Assembly (NCBI RefSeq): GCF_044377035.1
Contig: NZ_JBILJW010000011.1
Location: 56,990 to 120,989, forward strand
Reading direction: 5' to 3'
DNA: 64,000 nt
From: Silanimonas sp044377035
GTDB taxonomy: Bacteria; Pseudomonadota; Gammaproteobacteria; Xanthomonadales; Xanthomonadaceae
Made by a program: the position numbers and the translations under genes. This document shows positions 37,679-45,790 of the stretch, piece after piece; within the stretch, counting starts at the first letter, position 1, and every line of letters starts with the position of its first letter. The notes below the pieces were generated by a model. That model saw nothing but the letters and a program-made list of their open reading frames with translations. It did no database searches and was not told where the DNA came from.

Positions 37679-38709
37679 GCGCAGCGATCTCCAATGCATC
37701 GGCGGCTGCGCCGGCGCTGCGGCGCCCTGCCCTGATCGCCGACATCGGCGGTACCAATGCGCGCTTCGCGCTCACCGACCTCGCGGCGACGCGCCCGGAC
37801 ATGCACCACGTCCGCACCCTGCCCTGTTGCGACTACGGCAGCCTGCAGCATGCCGCCGAGGCCTACCTCGCCGAGGTCGGGCAGAAGCCCACGCAGGCCG
37901 CCATCGCGGTGGCGTGCCCGGTGGACGGCGATGCGATCCGTCTCACCAACCGCGCTTGGGCCTTCTCGCGAAGCGAACTGCAGGCCGTGCTCGGCTTCGA
38001 GCGCTTTGACGTCATCAACGATTTCGGCGCAGTGGCCTGGTCGGTGCCGGCCCTGTCGCCCGAGGACGTCGTCTGCCTGCACGGCGACGCGGCCCTCCCG
38101 CAGCGCGGCCCGATCAGCGTGCTGGGGCCCGGGACGGGCCTCGGCGTAGCAATGCTGGTCGGCGATGCGGCGCGCGGCTGGCAGGTGGTCGAGACCGAGG
38201 GCGGCCACGTCAGCTTCGCCCCGATCGGGGACGAGGAGCAGAAGATCCAGCGCTGGATGAACCAGCGTTTCGGCCGCACCAGCAACGAGCGCCTGCTCTG
38301 CGGCGTCGGCCTCTCGCACATCGAGGCCGCGCTGCGCGACCCGGGCACGGGCCCGAGCCCGCTCGGCGACAGCGCCACCGTGCTGCGCGAGCCCGCCGCG
38401 ATCGTGGAAGCCGCCCTCGAGGGCCACGACCTCAACGCCCGCCGCACGCTGGCGCGCTTCTGCGCCGTGCTCGGCAGCGTGGTCGGCGACACCGCGCTGA
38501 TCCACGGCGCGAAGAGCGTGATGATCGCTGGCGGCATCGTGCCGCGCTTCATTCCCTTCCTGCAGAGCAGCGCCTTCCGCGAGCGCTTCCTTGCCAAGGG
38601 CCGCTTCGCCGCGTATCTCGAGAAAGTGAGCCTGCACGTCATCACCCACCCGCAACCCGGCCTGCTCGGCGCTGCCTGCGCCCTGCGCCAATCGGAGAAC
38701 CCCGCATGA
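37675..38709 (+). CDS. glk: glucokinase
   Basis: 344 residues from a GTG start overlapping the edd stop (GTGA). ATP-dependent glucokinase of the bacterial Glk family: ADIGGTNARFAL phosphate loop, VINDFGAVAW with the catalytic aspartate, GPGTGLGVAML, and ETEGGHVSFAPIGDEE. It provides glucose-6-phosphate for zwf, so the cluster takes free glucose all the way to pyruvate and glyceraldehyde-3-phosphate. Confidence 0.95.
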
Positions 38710-39362
38710 GTTGGACCACCGAAGCGCGCAACGCCGCCGTCGATGCCGTCTTCGCGAAGGCGCCCGTGCTTCCCGTGATCGTCATCGACCGGGTGGAGGA
38801 CGCCGTGCCGCTGGCGCGCGCGCTGGTGGCCGGCGGCCTGCCGGTGCTGGAAGTGACGCTGCGCACCGCCGCGGCGCTGGACGGCATGCGCCGCATCGCC
38901 GCGGAGGTCGAAGGCGCCGTGCTCGGCGCCGGCACCGTGCTCGCGCCGGCCGACCTCGAGGCCTCGGCCGCCGCCGGCTGCACCTTCGCCATCAGCCCCG
39001 GCGCGACCGCGGCGCTCTACCACGCCGCCGACGCCAGCTCGATCGCCTGGCTACCGGCCGTCGCCACCGCCAGCGAAGTGATGCAGGGTCTGGCCCACGG
39101 GCACCAGCGCTTCAAGTTCTTCCCGGCCGTCAGCTCGGGGGGCATCCCCGCGCTGAAGGGCTTCGCGGGGCCCTTCCCGCAGGTGCGCTTCTGCCCCACC
39201 GGCGGCATCGATGCGACGAGCGCGCCGGATTTCCTCGCCCTGCCCAACGTGGGCACCGTCGGCGGCTCGTGGATGCTGCCGAAGGACGCCATCGCCGGCG
39301 GCGACTGGGCGCGCATCGAGCGCCTGGCCCGCGAGGCGGCGGGGCTGCGTCCCAAGCGCTGA
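38706..39362 (+). CDS. eda: 2-keto-3-deoxy-6-phosphogluconate aldolase
   Basis: 218 residues. Class I aldolase splitting KDPG into pyruvate and glyceraldehyde-3-phosphate. The Schiff-base lysine is in HQRFKFFPAV; VLPVIVIDRVEDAVPLARAL and the acid in LPVLEVTLRT are conserved. Starts by ATGA overlap with glk. Last catabolic gene of the cluster, 72 bases before the LacI regulator. Confidence 0.96.
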   Translation: MSWTTEARNAAVDAVFAKAPVLPVIVIDRVEDAVPLARALVAGGLPVLEVTLRTAAALDGMRRIAAEVEGAVLGAGTVLAPADLEASAAAGCTFAISPGATAALYHAADASSIAWLPAVATASEVMQGLAHGHQRFKFFPAVSSGGIPALKGFAGPFPQVRFCPTGGIDATSAPDFLALPNVGTVGGSWMLPKDAIAGGDWARIERLAREAAGLRPKR

Positions 39363-39410
39363 TCCGCAGCCGCGGAAGGCACCATCACGCGGCCACCGCG
39401 CCGCTCGCGC

Positions 39411-39433
39411 CGGGCGGGGTATCCTCCCGCCCG
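39411..39433 (+). promoter_or_regulatory. hairpin abutting the start codon of the LacI-type regulator
   Basis: Inverted repeat CGGGCGGG - seven-base loop - CCCGCCCG ending one base before the ATG at 39435. The loop GTATCCT would hold the only pyrimidine/purine break; no free Shine-Dalgarno is left in the paired form. It could attenuate translation or act as a weak terminator after eda. Confidence 0.4.
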
Positions 39434-39434
39434 C

Positions 39435-40511
39435 ATGAACCAGAAATCACGCCCCACCTCGTTCGACATCGCCTACCGTGCCGGCGTCTCGCAGGCCACG
39501 GTCTCGCGCGCGCTGCGTGACAGCCCGCTGGTCAGCGAGGAAACGCGCAAGCGCATCCGCGAGATCGCCCGCGAGCTGAACTACAAGGTCGACAAGAACG
39601 CCTCGAACCTGCGCCGGCAGAGCTCGGTCACGCTGGCCCTGCTGCTGTTCGAGGACCCGACCCCGAACGACACGCTGATCAATCCGTTCTTCCTCACCAT
39701 GCTGGGCTCGATCACGCGCGCCTGCGCGCGGCAGGGCTACGACCTGCTGGTGAGCTTCCAGCAGTTCAGCGAGGACTGGCACGCCGACTACCAGGACGCG
39801 CACAAGGCCGACGGCCTGATCCTGCTCGGCTACGGCGACTGGTTCCTCACGCGGGACAAGCTCGACCGCCTCGTCCAGCAGGGCACGCATTTCGTCCGCT
39901 GGGGGCCGGTGTTCGAGCGCCAGCCCGGCATGTCGATCGGCAGCGACAACCGCGATGGCGGCCGCCAGGTCGGCACGCACCTCGCCGCGCTGGGCCGGAA
40001 ACGCGTGGCCTACCTCGGGGCCAACCAGCCCACCGCGCCGGAATTCCGCGACCGCTACCTCGGGCTCTGCGATGCCCTGCAGGCGGCCAAGCTCAGCACG
40101 GAGGCGGCGCTGCAGATCGACGTCATCGATTCGACCGAGCTGGCCGGCTACGCCGCGGCGCAGGCGCTGTTCGCGCGCGGCGTGGCCTTCGACGCGCTGT
40201 TCTGCGCCAGCGACCTGATCGCGATTGGTGCGATGCGCGCCCTGATGGAGCATGGGCTGCGCGTGCCCGAAGACGTGGCCGTCGTCGGCTTCGACGACCA
40301 GCCGGTGGCTGCCTTCACCAACCCGCCGCTGACCTCTGTGCTGCAGGACACCAAGCTGGCCGGCGAGAAGCTCGTCGACACGCTGATCCGCGAGATCCGC
40401 GGCGAACCGGCCGTCAGTGAAGTGCTCACGCCGACGTTGGTGGTGCGTCGATCCTGCGGCGCCGGCCTTGCCGCCGCCAAGCCCGTTGGAAAATCCAGCA
40501 AGACACGCTGA
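39435..40511 (+). CDS. LacI family transcriptional regulator
   Basis: 358 residues. An N-terminal helix-turn-helix (TSFDIAYRAGVSQATVSRAL, RDSPLVSEETRKRI) is followed by the hinge helix and a periplasmic-binding-protein-like sensor domain (about 65-340) with FDALFCASDLIAIGAMRAL and EDVAVVGFDDQPVAAF. It lies directly after zwf-pgl-edd-glk-eda on the same strand, so control of glucose/Entner-Doudoroff genes is likely. The effector is unknown. An operator-like site is seen upstream of zwf. Confidence 0.92.
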   Translation: MNQKSRPTSFDIAYRAGVSQATVSRALRDSPLVSEETRKRIREIARELNYKVDKNASNLRRQSSVTLALLLFEDPTPNDTLINPFFLTMLGSITRACARQGYDLLVSFQQFSEDWHADYQDAHKADGLILLGYGDWFLTRDKLDRLVQQGTHFVRWGPVFERQPGMSIGSDNRDGGRQVGTHLAALGRKRVAYLGANQPTAPEFRDRYLGLCDALQAAKLSTEAALQIDVIDSTELAGYAAAQALFARGVAFDALFCASDLIAIGAMRALMEHGLRVPEDVAVVGFDDQPVAAFTNPPLTSVLQDTKLAGEKLVDTLIREIRGEPAVSEVLTPTLVVRRSCGAGLAAAKPVGKSSKTR

Positions 40512-40522
40512 GGAGTTCGCGC

Positions 40523-41122
40523 ATGCGCCGTTTCCCGATCCTCGCCCTCGCCCTAGGCGCGACCACGCTGTCCGCCTGCATGAGCGACGGCGCGCAGCGC
40601 GCCGATGCCGCAGCGCCGCCGGCCGCCGCTGCCACGCCTGCACCGGCCACGCCGCCCACCCCGCCGTTCGAAACCCGCGTGGTGCGCGACGGGAGCGTAC
40701 TGATCGCGCCGCAGCCGCTCGCCGCCGATCTTGAAGCGCTGGGCGCCAAGGGCGTGCGCCGCGTGATCAACCTGCGCACGCCAGAGGAGATGGCGACCCT
40801 CGGTTTCGACGAGGCCGCACTGGCCCAGTCGAAGGGGATGGCGTACACGCTGCTGCCCATCGCGGGCAATGCCGGCTTCACCCCCGCCGCCCTCGACGCG
40901 TTCAGCGCGGCCATGGCGAACGGCGAAGGCGACGTTCTGCTGCATTGCGCCAGCGGAACGCGTGCTGCGCACCTCTATGCCGCCTGGCTGGTGCGCGAGC
41001 AGGGCCTGAGTCCCGAGGACGCGATGCGCCGCGTTGGCCCACTGGGCCTGTGGCCGCTGCCGATGGAGCGCCTGCTCGACAAGCCGCTGAAGCTCGACTA
41101 CGCGGACGCGCCTCGCGGCTGA
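40523..41122 (+). CDS. lipoprotein with DUF442/protein-phosphatase-like fold
   Basis: 199 residues. A lipobox LSAC at C19 is followed by an alanine/proline-rich linker (27-48), then a phosphatase-like domain with IAPQPLAADLEALGAKGVRRVINLRTPEEM and the P-loop-like HCASGTRAAHLYAAW. The active-site spacing is C142-x4-R147, as in DUF442 (beta-lactamase-hydrolase-like) proteins, not the C-x5-R of classical tyrosine phosphatases. As a lipoprotein it would act in the periplasm or outer membrane. It follows the LacI regulator by 11 bases. The substrate is unknown. Confidence 0.8.
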   Translation: MRRFPILALALGATTLSACMSDGAQRADAAAPPAAAATPAPATPPTPPFETRVVRDGSVLIAPQPLAADLEALGAKGVRRVINLRTPEEMATLGFDEAALAQSKGMAYTLLPIAGNAGFTPAALDAFSAAMANGEGDVLLHCASGTRAAHLYAAWLVREQGLSPEDAMRRVGPLGLWPLPMERLLDKPLKLDYADAPRG

Positions 41123-41131
41123 TCGGCCGCG

Positions 41132-42313
41132 TCAGCCGCGCAGGCTTGCGCGCCGCTCGGCCTTGTTGCGGTACATCGCCTGGTCCGCCTCGCGCAGGGC
41201 TTCGTCGATGTCGATATGCCCGCCGGCGAAGCGGTGCGCCCCCACGCTGAAGTGCAGCTCAGGCTCGCGGCCGCGCGGCACGCCGAGGTCGATGCGCAGC
41301 GCCTGCACGCGCTGCTCGAACTCCGACGCCGGGAGGTCGGTGTCCACCAGTACGAATTCGTCGCCGGCGTAACGCACCAGCCCGTCGGCGTCGGGGAACC
41401 GATCGCGCAGCGCATCGGCGAAGCGCTTCAGGCAGGCATCACCGATGTCGTGCCCGTGTTCGTCGTTGATGCGCTTGAAGTCGTCGAGATCGAAGAACAT
41501 CAGGGTCGCCCCGTGACGGCCCGCCACCTCGAGCAAGGGGCCGAGGGCGCGACGGTTCGCGAGGCCGGTGAGCGGATCGCGCTGCACCGCCTCGATGAGC
41601 GCGAGGTTGGCGCGATGCAGTTCGGCATGGCTGCGGTTGAGCTCCACTTCCGAACGCCGGGCCACGGCCACCACGCAGCCCAGGACGATCAACCATTCGG
41701 CCCCGGTGTCGAAGGAGGAGTGCGCGGCCAGCGCCCGCTGCATCCACGGCGACTGGGCCACCGCGGCATCGATCTCGGTCAGCCCGTACGCGACCGCCTC
41801 GCCGAGCCCGAGCGCGGCCCGCAACGCCAGGCCGATGCCCAGCCATCCGAGGCCCGTCGCCGGGCGACGGAAGCACCACCAGGCCCCGATGCCCAGCACC
41901 GAAGCGATGAGTGCGTGCTGGGCAAGACCGAGCAGATTGATGGTGGGAACGGACACCGCACCGAAGACACCCACGCCCGCGGCCAACAGGAGGCTGCGCC
42001 TCACGGTGAAGGGGGTGTAGCCCAGCGGATGCCGGAACGCGAACACCCCGGCGGTGAGGCAAAGGATGAAGAGCGTCTTCGATCCCATGTAGGCGAAGCG
42101 GGTGACGGCGTCGGGCACCAGCTCCGGCGGCACGCCGTACCAATACAGCACGGTCACGGCCATGGCCCCGAGGTTGGCGACGTAGGCCGCCGCCCACCAG
42201 CGCGTGTCCGGCCGGCCCACGGCACGGCCGAAGGCCACCATGAAGATGGCCAGCACGATCGCGGAGGTGATCTGGACGGTGGTGCTCCACCGCCAAAGCA
42301 GGAGCTCTTCCAT
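41132..42313 (-). CDS. membrane diguanylate cyclase with AGDEF active site
   Basis: 393 residues from ATG 42313. Seven hydrophobic helices (about 8-220) form a membrane sensor region. A coiled helix (VELNRSHAELHRANLALIEAV) leads into a GGDEF domain starting RDPLTGLANRRAL. The catalytic loop reads RYAGDEFVL, with alanine 316 in place of the first glycine. Some AGDEF enzymes are active, so function is not excluded. The usual RxxD inhibition site five residues upstream is absent; an RFPD sits farther away. It lies 41 bases after the GH13 gene on the same strand. Confidence 0.85.
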   Translation of the reverse strand: MEELLLWRWSTTVQITSAIVLAIFMVAFGRAVGRPDTRWWAAAYVANLGAMAVTVLYWYGVPPELVPDAVTRFAYMGSKTLFILCLTAGVFAFRHPLGYTPFTVRRSLLLAAGVGVFGAVSVPTINLLGLAQHALIASVLGIGAWWCFRRPATGLGWLGIGLALRAALGLGEAVAYGLTEIDAAVAQSPWMQRALAAHSSFDTGAEWLIVLGCVVAVARRSEVELNRSHAELHRANLALIEAVQRDPLTGLANRRALGPLLEVAGRHGATLMFFDLDDFKRINDEHGHDIGDACLKRFADALRDRFPDADGLVRYAGDEFVLVDTDLPASEFEQRVQALRIDLGVPRGREPELHFSVGAHRFAGGHIDIDEALREADQAMYRNKAERRASLRG

Positions 42314-42354
42314 GGGTGGAGGGTAACCGGGCCGGGCCCGGCACTGCACTCCGC

Positions 42355-44040
42355 TCAGCGCGCGATGACGGCTGCCGCGACGGCGGCGCGCAGCGCCGGG
42401 GCGGTAAGCGGCTTCTCGAACAGGTAGACCTGCACGCCATTCGCCGGCACTTCGGCTTCGAAGGCCGCGCCTTCGGCCAGCAGGCGCGTGCCGCCGCCCA
42501 GTGCCTCGCGCCAGCGACCCGGCTGCGCCAGTTCATCGATGCGGAAGCGTGCCGCGGTGTCACCCTTGTTCAACAACACCAGCGCCGTCTGCGCCACGCC
42601 GTCCTGCTCCAGCACGCGGTAGAAGGCCGCGCGCTGGCCCTCGAATTCGACATTCACCTGCAGGCCGCGCTGCAAGGCCGGCGTGTTCGCCCGCAGCGTC
42701 GCAATGCGCTTGAGCGCGGCGTGGATCGGGTTCGACGGCGCGGCGTCGATGCGCGCCTGCCCGAAGTAGTTGCGGTTGCCGGCGTGCTCGGCGGTGCCGC
42801 GCATGAAGCCCACCTCCGAGCCCTGGTAGACCACCGGGATGCCGCGCACGGTGAACAGCAGGTTGTTGGCGTTGATGAACCCGGCATCGTCGGCGTCGAG
42901 CCGCGGCATGTCGTGGTTGTCGTAGAAGGTCATCAGCACGTAGGGGTTCGCGTACGGGCCGCCATCGAGGAACAGCGCCGGAACGATCGCCTCGAAGCCG
43001 GCATCGCGCTTGCCAAACACCTCGCCCATCGCCTTCTGCAGCGGGAAATCGAGCACGCTGATCTCGCCGTTCGCCGGCTGCGTGAAGGCCCCGAGCACTT
43101 CGGGCTCGTAGGTGAAGGCCTCGCCGAACATGAAGAGGCCGGGATGCTCGGCGCGCAGGCGATCCGCATAGGTCTTCCAGAACGGCAGCGGCATGTGCTT
43201 GATGGTGTCGAGGCGCAAGGCATCGGCGCCCTGCCCAAGCCACTTCAGGCTGCTGCCCACGAGGTAGTCGACGACGGCCGGGTTGTCCTCGTCGAAGTTC
43301 GACAGCTGGGCGATATCGGGCTCGACGTGGAAGAACGCGTGCAGCGGGTTGCTGCCCGGCTTCAGGCGGCGCGGCGGCAGGTTCTGGTGGTCGGCGACGA
43401 GCTCGCCCGCCTCGTTGAACAGCTTGCCGAAGGCATCGCGCTGCGTCGGCGCGGAGAACGAGGGCGAGCCGTGGTTCGCGACCACGTCGAGCACGGTCTT
43501 CAGGCCGCGCGCGCGCAGGCCGGCGGTGAGCGCGCGGAAATCGAGGCCCTCGGACGGCAGGTGCTCGTCGATCTCGTAGAAGTTGGTGGCCCAGTAGCCG
43601 TGGTAACCGGACTTGCCGCCGTCGGTGAACATCTTTCCCCACGCGGCCGGCGTGCCGCCGCTGAAGGACTCGTCAGGCTGCTCGACGATCGGCGTGAGCC
43701 ACACGGCGCCGAAGCCCATGTCGCGGATGTAGCCGGCGTTGTCGAGCAGGCCGCGGAAATCGCCGCCGAGGTAACCGACGTAGTCTTCCTTGCCCGGCGG
43801 CGCCCCCGGCACGGCCCCGCCCCAGGTGCCGTGGTCGGGCAGGCCCTGTTCGCGGTGGTCGTTCGACGGGTCGCCGTTGACGAAGCGGTCCGTCATCAAG
43901 AAGTAGACGGCGTGCGCGGCCATCGGTTCAGTGGTGCCCACGAAGGTGTTCGCCGGCGGGGCCGATGCGGGCTGCTGCGCTGCAGCAGCGGAGGCGGCCA
44001 GCAGGCCGGCGAGCAGGGCGGAGAGCGGAGGGCGACGCAT
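42355..44040 (-). CDS. secreted GH13 alpha-amylase family protein
   Basis: 561 residues with a signal peptide (MRRPPLSALLAGLLAASAAA). The catalytic barrel shows the four GH13 regions: VLDVVANHG, the nucleophile in GADALRLDTIKH, the acid/base in LFMFGEAFTYEPEVLG and TFYDNHDMPRL. The N-terminal region AVYFLMTDRFVNGDPSND resembles cyclomaltodextrinase and CGTase-like amylases. It degrades starch-like alpha-glucans outside the inner membrane. It may feed glucose to the glk-zwf-edd-eda cluster 3 kb away. Confidence 0.92.
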   Translation of the reverse strand: MRRPPLSALLAGLLAASAAAAQQPASAPPANTFVGTTEPMAAHAVYFLMTDRFVNGDPSNDHREQGLPDHGTWGGAVPGAPPGKEDYVGYLGGDFRGLLDNAGYIRDMGFGAVWLTPIVEQPDESFSGGTPAAWGKMFTDGGKSGYHGYWATNFYEIDEHLPSEGLDFRALTAGLRARGLKTVLDVVANHGSPSFSAPTQRDAFGKLFNEAGELVADHQNLPPRRLKPGSNPLHAFFHVEPDIAQLSNFDEDNPAVVDYLVGSSLKWLGQGADALRLDTIKHMPLPFWKTYADRLRAEHPGLFMFGEAFTYEPEVLGAFTQPANGEISVLDFPLQKAMGEVFGKRDAGFEAIVPALFLDGGPYANPYVLMTFYDNHDMPRLDADDAGFINANNLLFTVRGIPVVYQGSEVGFMRGTAEHAGNRNYFGQARIDAAPSNPIHAALKRIATLRANTPALQRGLQVNVEFEGQRAAFYRVLEQDGVAQTALVLLNKGDTAARFRIDELAQPGRWREALGGGTRLLAEGAAFEAEVPANGVQVYLFEKPLTAPALRAAVAAAVIAR

Positions 44041-44148
44041 CGTCGGCTCGGAAGTGAGGACGGGGACGAGTGTATCGGGGTGGGACTCCAAGGCCGATGC
44101 GTGCATTTGGGATGCAATCGAATTCAGCTGCGAAGGAATCGACGTTCC

Positions 44149-45642
44149 TCAATCCGCCGTGCGGTAGATCGGCTGCTCGCTGCGGCGCCCGACGGCGTCG
44201 ATGGCCGCTGCGACATCGGGGCGAGCGAGCAATTGCTGCCAACGCTCGTGCGACGCCCGCATCGATGGCGTCATTGGCAGTGGCCGATAGTCTTGCACCC
44301 TCGCCAGTGCCGCCCCTCGCTCCAGGGGATCCTGAAGTTGCTCGATCAACAGCGCCGCAGCTGCGTCCATGTCACCCACGTCGAGAACCGCCCCAGCCCA
44401 CAAGCCCTCGGCCTCGTCGCGGTGGGAACGGAGGTAGTCGAACGCCGCCGCAGCGTCGGCCTGGCGCCCCATTTCCCGATACGCGCGATGGCGGGCCGCA
44501 TGCAACTGCATGCAGCCGTAGGGGCTGACCGCGTCGGAGCATTCGAAGCCCTGAAGCACGTCCAAGGCGCGCGCGGGCTGGCCGGCGTCGTTGTAGTGCA
44601 CGGCCAAGTTGAGCGTCTGGCTGACGTTCGGCCCTCGCTGCTCGTCCAACCGGCGCGCCTGCTCCATCACCGCCAAGGCCTCGTGCCAGCGTCCGAGGGC
44701 GCGCAGCGCAGCCGCTTTGTGGTTGTAGACCCAGTTCAGGGAGCGGTCGAGGTCGTCGTACGGCGGTGCGTGGTCGGGTGCGCGTTCGATCTTCGCGAGG
44801 ATCGCGTCGCATTGCGCCAGGACTTCCTGATGACGTCCCTCGTCGAACAAAGCATAGGCGTGCTGGACGAAGGCGTAGAGTTCGCGGGGATGGTTCGCCA
44901 TGACGCGCTGGCCGTCCGCCGACGCCCTGCGGGCGGCACCAGCAAGGTCAAATTGATCGGGATTGGCACCCACTACCGCATCGAAGCGTCGATCGACCTT
45001 CATTCGCAACAGCGTCCCGACGGATTGGATGCGCCCGGCGACGTCGAGCGCCCGTGGCAGATCCCGACGCTGCAGGGCGTCCAGCACCAGGTCCTCCCAC
45101 AGTCCGTCTGGTGGCGTGTCGTAAACCATCTTGAAGTCGGCCTCAAAGAGTGCCTCGACGAGAGACAAGTAGGCCGGACGAAGCTCCTTATCCCTACCCA
45201 CCCGAAAGGCGACGTGGGCGATGAATGCTGGCCGTGGCTCGAGGCTCACTTCACCGGGCCAACGCCGCGCCAGCGCGGTGAGGGCCGCCGCCGCGTCGTT
45301 CCAGTCCTCGACGCGCATCGCCCCCTCAGCGCGAAGCAGCACATCCATCGGGACGGCGCTGGGATAGTCGGTGAGCATCACCCGATAGGCGTGCGCTTCG
45401 GCGTGCTCGCCCCGCTCGTCCGCGGCGCTGGCGGCGAAGCGAAGGGCCGACACCTGATCCTCCTGTGGAAGCTTCGAGAACAGCGGCGAAACGACGACTT
45501 CCTCCCATTCGTCCATCGCCGCCGCGCGACCACTGCCTGCCACGACTTCGACCTGGAGGCGATCCGAGGCGACGGGCGTCGTCGAACACGCCGAGAGAAA
45601 CAGCAGCGCCGGGGCAATGACCGTCAGTGTCCGTCCTTTCAT
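44149..45642 (-). CDS. TPR-repeat lipoprotein of unknown function
   Basis: 497 residues from the ATG at 45642. A lipoprotein signal (MKGRTLTVIAPALLFLSAC) is followed by a helical protein with TPR-like pairs, clearest in YNHKAAALRALGRWHEALAV, LNLAVHYNDAGQPARALDVL and HRAYREMGRQADAAAAFDYL. Probably an outer-membrane or periplasmic scaffold. Codon use looks slightly less GC-extreme than its neighbours by eye. The frame is open 43 codons upstream, but that part crosses the terminator of the next gene. No function can be assigned. Confidence 0.8.
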   Translation of the reverse strand: MKGRTLTVIAPALLFLSACSTTPVASDRLQVEVVAGSGRAAAMDEWEEVVVSPLFSKLPQEDQVSALRFAASAADERGEHAEAHAYRVMLTDYPSAVPMDVLLRAEGAMRVEDWNDAAAALTALARRWPGEVSLEPRPAFIAHVAFRVGRDKELRPAYLSLVEALFEADFKMVYDTPPDGLWEDLVLDALQRRDLPRALDVAGRIQSVGTLLRMKVDRRFDAVVGANPDQFDLAGAARRASADGQRVMANHPRELYAFVQHAYALFDEGRHQEVLAQCDAILAKIERAPDHAPPYDDLDRSLNWVYNHKAAALRALGRWHEALAVMEQARRLDEQRGPNVSQTLNLAVHYNDAGQPARALDVLQGFECSDAVSPYGCMQLHAARHRAYREMGRQADAAAAFDYLRSHRDEAEGLWAGAVLDVGDMDAAAALLIEQLQDPLERGAALARVQDYRPLPMTPSMRASHERWQQLLARPDVAAAIDAVGRRSEQPIYRTAD

Positions 45643-45738
45643 GGTGTCTTCCTTGTGCATGCGAGAGGAGCGCCGGCCCAGTATGGCCGCTGGGTACTTC
45701 GACAGCCAACCCTTCGAGTAACAGCTTCTCCAGCAAGA

Positions 45739-45764
45739 AAAACCCCGGCAAAGGCCGGGGTTTT
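45739..45764. terminator. strong stem-loop terminator after ptrB
   Basis: Eleven-pair stem AAAACCCCGGC, loop AAAG, GCCGGGGTTTT. On the minus strand it is followed by TTTTTCTTG, so it ends the minus-strand oligopeptidase operon (47944-50064 and 45791-47944). Confidence 0.88.
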
Positions 45765-45790
45765 CTTTCATCGGATGAGCGTTCCCCGCC

